Source: Treponemataceae bacterium
Lineage (GTDB): Bacteria > Spirochaetota > Spirochaetia > Treponematales > Treponemataceae
DNA length: 33,469 nucleotides
Assembly: GCA_024402435.1 (NCBI GenBank)
Contig: JAKSTU010000026.1
Span: forward strand, 1 to 33,469
Reading direction: 5' to 3'
This document shows, in pieces, positions 30,588 through 33,469 of this stretch. The number at the start of each line of letters is the position of its first letter. The first letter of the stretch is position 1. The position numbers and the translations under genes were made by a program. The notes beneath the pieces were generated by a model. The model worked only from the letters and a program-made list of their open reading frames with translations, was not told where the DNA came from and ran no database searches.

Positions 30588-31617
30588 CGGAATAATTCTT
30601 CTTGCAAAACAGACTGGCATGACCAGTTTCTCGTCGTTGTTCAGTGTAAAAAAAGCATTGAATACAAAAAAGGTCGGCCACACTGGAACTTTGGATTCTT
30701 TTGCGGACGGCCTTCTTGTTGTTCTTGCCGGTTCCATGACACATCTTGTCAATCACATTACCGCTTTGCACAAAACTTATCAGGCTGTAATTGCTTTCGG
30801 AACTGAAACCGATACCCTTGATCCAAGCGGAGAATCAGTCGGTACGGCGGAACTTCCTGATTTTTCATCTTTTGTTCAGGCTTTCAGAAGTTTTTCCGGC
30901 CCGCTGATGCAGGAACCTCCTCATTTTTCTGCACTTCATGTGGACGGAAAGCGGGCAAGCGACCTTGCAAGAAAAGGTGAAGATTTTGTTCTCCCAAAAA
31001 GGCCTGTTACAGTTTTTGAAAGCAGCATCCGGGAAGTGGAATTTGAAAACGGTCAGCGTGTTGTTTTGGGAGGCACTGATGATTTGGAAACTGTCAAATC
31101 AGTCCGGTCTTCTGAAAAAATCCGTTATGCAAGGGTGGATTTCAAAGTTTCAAAAGGAACTTATATCCGGTGTCTTGCAAGGGATATTGCGCTTGCATGT
31201 CAGTCCCGGGCCCATCTGATTGCTCTTCGTAGAACTGAAGTCGGAAATTTCCGGCTTTGTGATGCGGCGGGCTATTCTTTTCTGAAAGATTTTTCCATTG
31301 AGAATGCACTGCATCCTGAAAACAATATTGAACTGTGCAAAACTCCTGAATTTCACGAAGAAATCCGCCGGAAAAGCAGCTCTTTTTCACGCTCAACTGC
31401 TTTGCTTTGCGGAATGCGGCCGGTAACACTTACCGAAAAAGGTGAAAAAGATTTTGCAAACGGAAAATTCATTCACAAATCTTTTTTTTCTGACTACTGT
31501 GGCAATCCTGAAAATCTGAAGGCGGCTCAGCTTGCAGTTTTTGATTCTGAAGAAAGGTTCCGCGGTGTAGTGGAGCAGGATCAGAATCGTTTTAAATACG
31601 GATTTGTAATCAGTTGA
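30568..31617 (+). CDS. truB: tRNA pseudouridine(55) synthase TruB
   Basis: It converts U55 in the T loop of tRNAs to pseudouridine. 349 residues from ATG 30568. The catalytic Asp43 is in GHTGTLDSFADGLLVVL, preceded by the PQGMTSF-like KQTGMTSFSS. Further blocks are KTYQAVIAFGTETDTLDPSG, PPHFSALHVDGKRA and KGTYIRCLARDIA. The C-terminal 100 residues are a variable extension. In-frame initiation further upstream (30511) would lie deep in rbfA, and the TruB family normally starts just before the GIILLAKQTG block, supporting 30568. It is the last gene of the operon; the next gene has its own promoter. Confidence 0.95.
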   Translation: MQKTQNNGIILLAKQTGMTSFSSLFSVKKALNTKKVGHTGTLDSFADGLLVVLAGSMTHLVNHITALHKTYQAVIAFGTETDTLDPSGESVGTAELPDFSSFVQAFRSFSGPLMQEPPHFSALHVDGKRASDLARKGEDFVLPKRPVTVFESSIREVEFENGQRVVLGGTDDLETVKSVRSSEKIRYARVDFKVSKGTYIRCLARDIALACQSRAHLIALRRTEVGNFRLCDAAGYSFLKDFSIENALHPENNIELCKTPEFHEEIRRKSSSFSRSTALLCGMRPVTLTEKGEKDFANGKFIHKSFFSDYCGNPENLKAAQLAVFDSEERFRGVVEQDQNRFKYGFVIS

Positions 31618-31619
31618 TT

Positions 31620-31648
31620 TTGTTTTTTTATGCATTTGTTGTTATCAT
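31620..31648 (+). promoter_or_regulatory. Promoter of the LRR protein gene
   Basis: TTGTTT (31620-31625), 17 bp, TATCAT (31643-31648); +1 near 31655 leaves a leader of about nine bases containing only the GGAGAG ribosome site. The ATG is at 31664. Confidence 0.5.
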
Positions 31649-31663
31649 AGTATAGGAGAGATT

Positions 31664-33271
31664 ATGAAAAAGATTATTGCTTGTCTTTTGGTCGGGTTCC
31701 TGCTTTTGGGATGCCTTTCTGCATATTCAGTCGATGACTGGGATGAATATTACTGGGAAGATTTGAACAACTGGTACGGTGATTATGACTGGTATGACGG
31801 ATACGATTTCTATGAAGACTATCCTGCTTATGATTATTGGGACGAAGATTACGATGATTTCGGATTTGTCGGTGAAGCCTATTACAATTCAGATTATTTC
31901 TTCACTTTTGACTGGTATGAAGACGGATCGATTTTCATTAATTCTGTTCAGCCCTACAGATATGACAAAATTACAGGCGAACCTGTGAATATTCTGGCTT
32001 TTGAATTGCCTGCATCTTTTGAAGGAATTCCTGTCGGTGGAATCGGGGAGTCCTGCTTTGACGGCTGGACATTCGAAAAAGTGGTAATTCCTTCTTCTGT
32101 CAAAGAAATCGGTGCAATGCCTTTTTCCGGCTGCTTTAATTTGAAAGAAATCGTTGTGGATCCTGAAAATCCTTATTTTGAAGTAATCGGCGGTGTCCTG
32201 TATGAAAAAAGTACCGGACGCCTGATCTGTGCTCCTTATGGTGCTGACATTACAGAAGTGGTGATTCCCGAAGGAATGAAAATCATTGACTATGCAGGAC
32301 TTGCTTATCTGGAAAGACTTGAAACTGTCTCGATTCCTTCCTCAATTGAAAAAATTGACGAATATGCATTTTATGGGACTGTCAGTCTTGAATCCATCAA
32401 TGTTGCATCTGAATCAGAATTCTTCAAAGCAAGAGACAATGCGCTTTTTGAGAAAAAAAACGGTACTCTTGTAGCAGTTGCTCAGGCAGCAATCAGTTCT
32501 GATTATGAAGTTCCGGAAGGAACCAGAAACATCGGAAAAGGCGCTTTCTATTCCTGTGAAAAACTGGAAAGTGTTTCTCTGCCCGCATCTGTTGAAACAA
32601 TCGAATATGCAGCTTTTTCTTACTGCAACAATCTGACAGAAGTTTCTTTGAATTACGGGCTCAAAAAAATAGAAGATTTTGCATTTTCTGATTGTTACCG
32701 CCTTAAAGAAATTTTTGTACCTGCCACAGTATCAAAACTGGGAGACGCTGTTTTTTCACAGTGTGTAAGCCTTGAACGGGCATTCCTGCTTTCAAAGGCA
32801 TCTGTCTCTGATTCTCTTTTTGAATTCTGTTACAATATGAAGTCCGTTTATCTGGAAGAGGGGATTGATTGGATCGGAAATTCCGCCTTTTTCTGCTGTT
32901 ATCGTCTTGGAAGCATCAAACTTCCATCTTCTGTTGATTCCATCGGTATGGGAGCCTTTGAAAGCTGTTCGTCTCTTGAAGAACTGACTATTCCTGCAAA
33001 AGTCGGTTTCATCGGAGATTCTGCTTTCAACAACTGTGTTAATCTTGAATCTGTCTGCGTGGGCGAAGGTATGGCCGAACTTGATCTTGCGGTTTTCTAC
33101 GGATGTTATGCTCTTCAGACCGTTCAGGTTGCTTCTGCAGACACGGGAATTGTTCTGACAAAAGATGTCAGCCTTCATCCCGATGTAAGATTTGAGGGAC
33201 TTGCCGGTTCAAAAGCGGAACAGTTTGCTGTTGAAAACGGAGCAGATTTTGTTCTGATTGAAAACTTCTGA
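31664..33271 (+). CDS. BspA-like leucine-rich-repeat surface protein with Tyr/Trp/Asp-rich head
   Basis: A 535-residue exported protein. The signal MKKIIACLLVGFLLLGCLS has a lipobox-like LLLGC with Cys17, so it is probably lipidated. Residues about 24-67 are an extreme Asp/Glu/Tyr/Trp stretch (for example DDWDEYYWEDLNNWYGDYD), then about 90 residues of linker, then at least ten LRR_5 (BspA-type) repeats from about residue 140, each of the form IPSSV..I...AF..C..LE.V. Treponema BspA/LrrA-type proteins commonly bind host proteins or other bacteria; that role is inferred. It ends with VRFEGLAGSKAEQFA, a usual cap. ribF starts ten bases after the stop. Confidence 0.85.
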   Translation: MKKIIACLLVGFLLLGCLSAYSVDDWDEYYWEDLNNWYGDYDWYDGYDFYEDYPAYDYWDEDYDDFGFVGEAYYNSDYFFTFDWYEDGSIFINSVQPYRYDKITGEPVNILAFELPASFEGIPVGGIGESCFDGWTFEKVVIPSSVKEIGAMPFSGCFNLKEIVVDPENPYFEVIGGVLYEKSTGRLICAPYGADITEVVIPEGMKIIDYAGLAYLERLETVSIPSSIEKIDEYAFYGTVSLESINVASESEFFKARDNALFEKKNGTLVAVAQAAISSDYEVPEGTRNIGKGAFYSCEKLESVSLPASVETIEYAAFSYCNNLTEVSLNYGLKKIEDFAFSDCYRLKEIFVPATVSKLGDAVFSQCVSLERAFLLSKASVSDSLFEFCYNMKSVYLEEGIDWIGNSAFFCCYRLGSIKLPSSVDSIGMGAFESCSSLEELTIPAKVGFIGDSAFNNCVNLESVCVGEGMAELDLAVFYGCYALQTVQVASADTGIVLTKDVSLHPDVRFEGLAGSKAEQFAVENGADFVLIENF

Positions 33272-33281
33272 GGAAAAACGG

Positions 33282-33469
33282 GTGGAAATATTTTATTGGG
33301 CTGATTTTGCTGACAAAGAGAAATGCCTTTTCTCCGATGATTGTGAAGGAAGCGCCTTGTGCATAGGCGGTTTTGACGGTCCTCATCGGGGGCATCAGGC
33401 GTTGTTCGACAAAGTCCGGCTTTTTTCCGCCCGAAATCCCGGCATAAAAAAAGGTGCTGTAACTTTTGT
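33282..33469 (+). CDS. ribF: Riboflavin kinase / FAD synthetase (5' end only)
   Basis: Only 62 codons are in the window; the gene runs off the right edge. From GTG 33282, with AGGA upstream, the reading frame gives MEIFYWADFADKEK followed by ALCIGGFDGPHRGHQALF. The latter is the nucleotidyltransferase motif of bacterial RibF (GxFDGxHxGH), which adenylylates FMN to FAD. In many bacteria ribF lies just after truB; here the LRR gene sits between them, suggesting an insertion into a conserved order. Confidence 0.88.
   Translation, partial: MEIFYWADFADKEKCLFSDDCEGSALCIGGFDGPHRGHQALFDKVRLFSARNPGIKKGAVTF

Overview
The window reads as a chromosomal stretch of a spirochaete, most likely a Treponema. 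Pointers are the paired FlgF/FlgG rod genes followed by a short FlgJ-like rod protein without a muramidase domain, a spirochaete-style long GlyA, an outer-membrane FadL/UPF0164-like protein paired with a lipoprotein, a BspA-type leucine-rich-repeat surface protein and a DUF115 motility accessory factor. Identifications rest on motifs read by eye; no database was searched.

Layout. 1-57 is the 3' end of a 5S rRNA, followed by a bidirectional terminator shared with a convergent ferredoxin-type aldo/keto reductase. 1.4-3.6 kb holds a lipoprotein/outer-membrane protein pair. 3.6-4.5 kb holds tRNA-Pro(GGG) and tRNA-Lys(TTT), each with its own promoter and terminator, and AT-rich spacers with possible small RNAs. 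4.8-14.6 kb is a divergent cell-envelope locus. Leftward it has a LysM/M23 endopeptidase, a zinc-ribbon/beta-propeller/degenerate NodB fusion and a D,D-carboxypeptidase. Rightward it has signal peptidase I, a class B PBP with a PASTA-like tail, and a DUF115 protein, the last two with overlapping starts. 14.6-14.9 kb is a structured spacer ahead of glyA. 16.5-19.6 kb has an SGNH hydrolase, a membrane-anchored NUC1 nuclease and a LysE exporter. 19.6-23.1 kb is a flagellar rod cluster (flgF, flgG, flgJ-like) interrupted by a GNAT acetyltransferase and a strongly folded 300-bp spacer. 23.1-25.3 kb has apt, a histidine phosphatase and a comF-like gene. 25.3-31.6 kb is the classic rimP-nusA-infB-rbfA-truB operon, then a BspA-like LRR protein and the start of ribF at the window edge.

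How parts fit. The 5-14 kb region couples peptidoglycan synthesis (PBP), trimming (D,D-carboxypeptidase, M23) and secretion (LepB). The rod cluster appears to be under sigma-28 (FliA): both flgF-flgG and flgJ carry TAAA-N15/16-[GC]CCGA[TA]AA promoters. The rimP-truB block is the translation/ribosome maturation operon.

There is no CRISPR array, prophage, insertion sequence or obvious defence island. The observations most worth following are: (a) several genes with no Shine-Dalgarno whose -10-like hexamer sits exactly where transcription would begin on the first base of the start codon (lepB and apt best), suggesting leaderless mRNAs; (b) the sigma-28 promoters; (c) a three-way-junction element at 22299-22394; (d) a probable small RNA or attenuator upstream of glyA with a sigma-28-like promoter; (e) a NusA with a C-terminal zinc ribbon; and (f) a degenerate polysaccharide-deacetylase domain fused to a propeller and a zinc ribbon.
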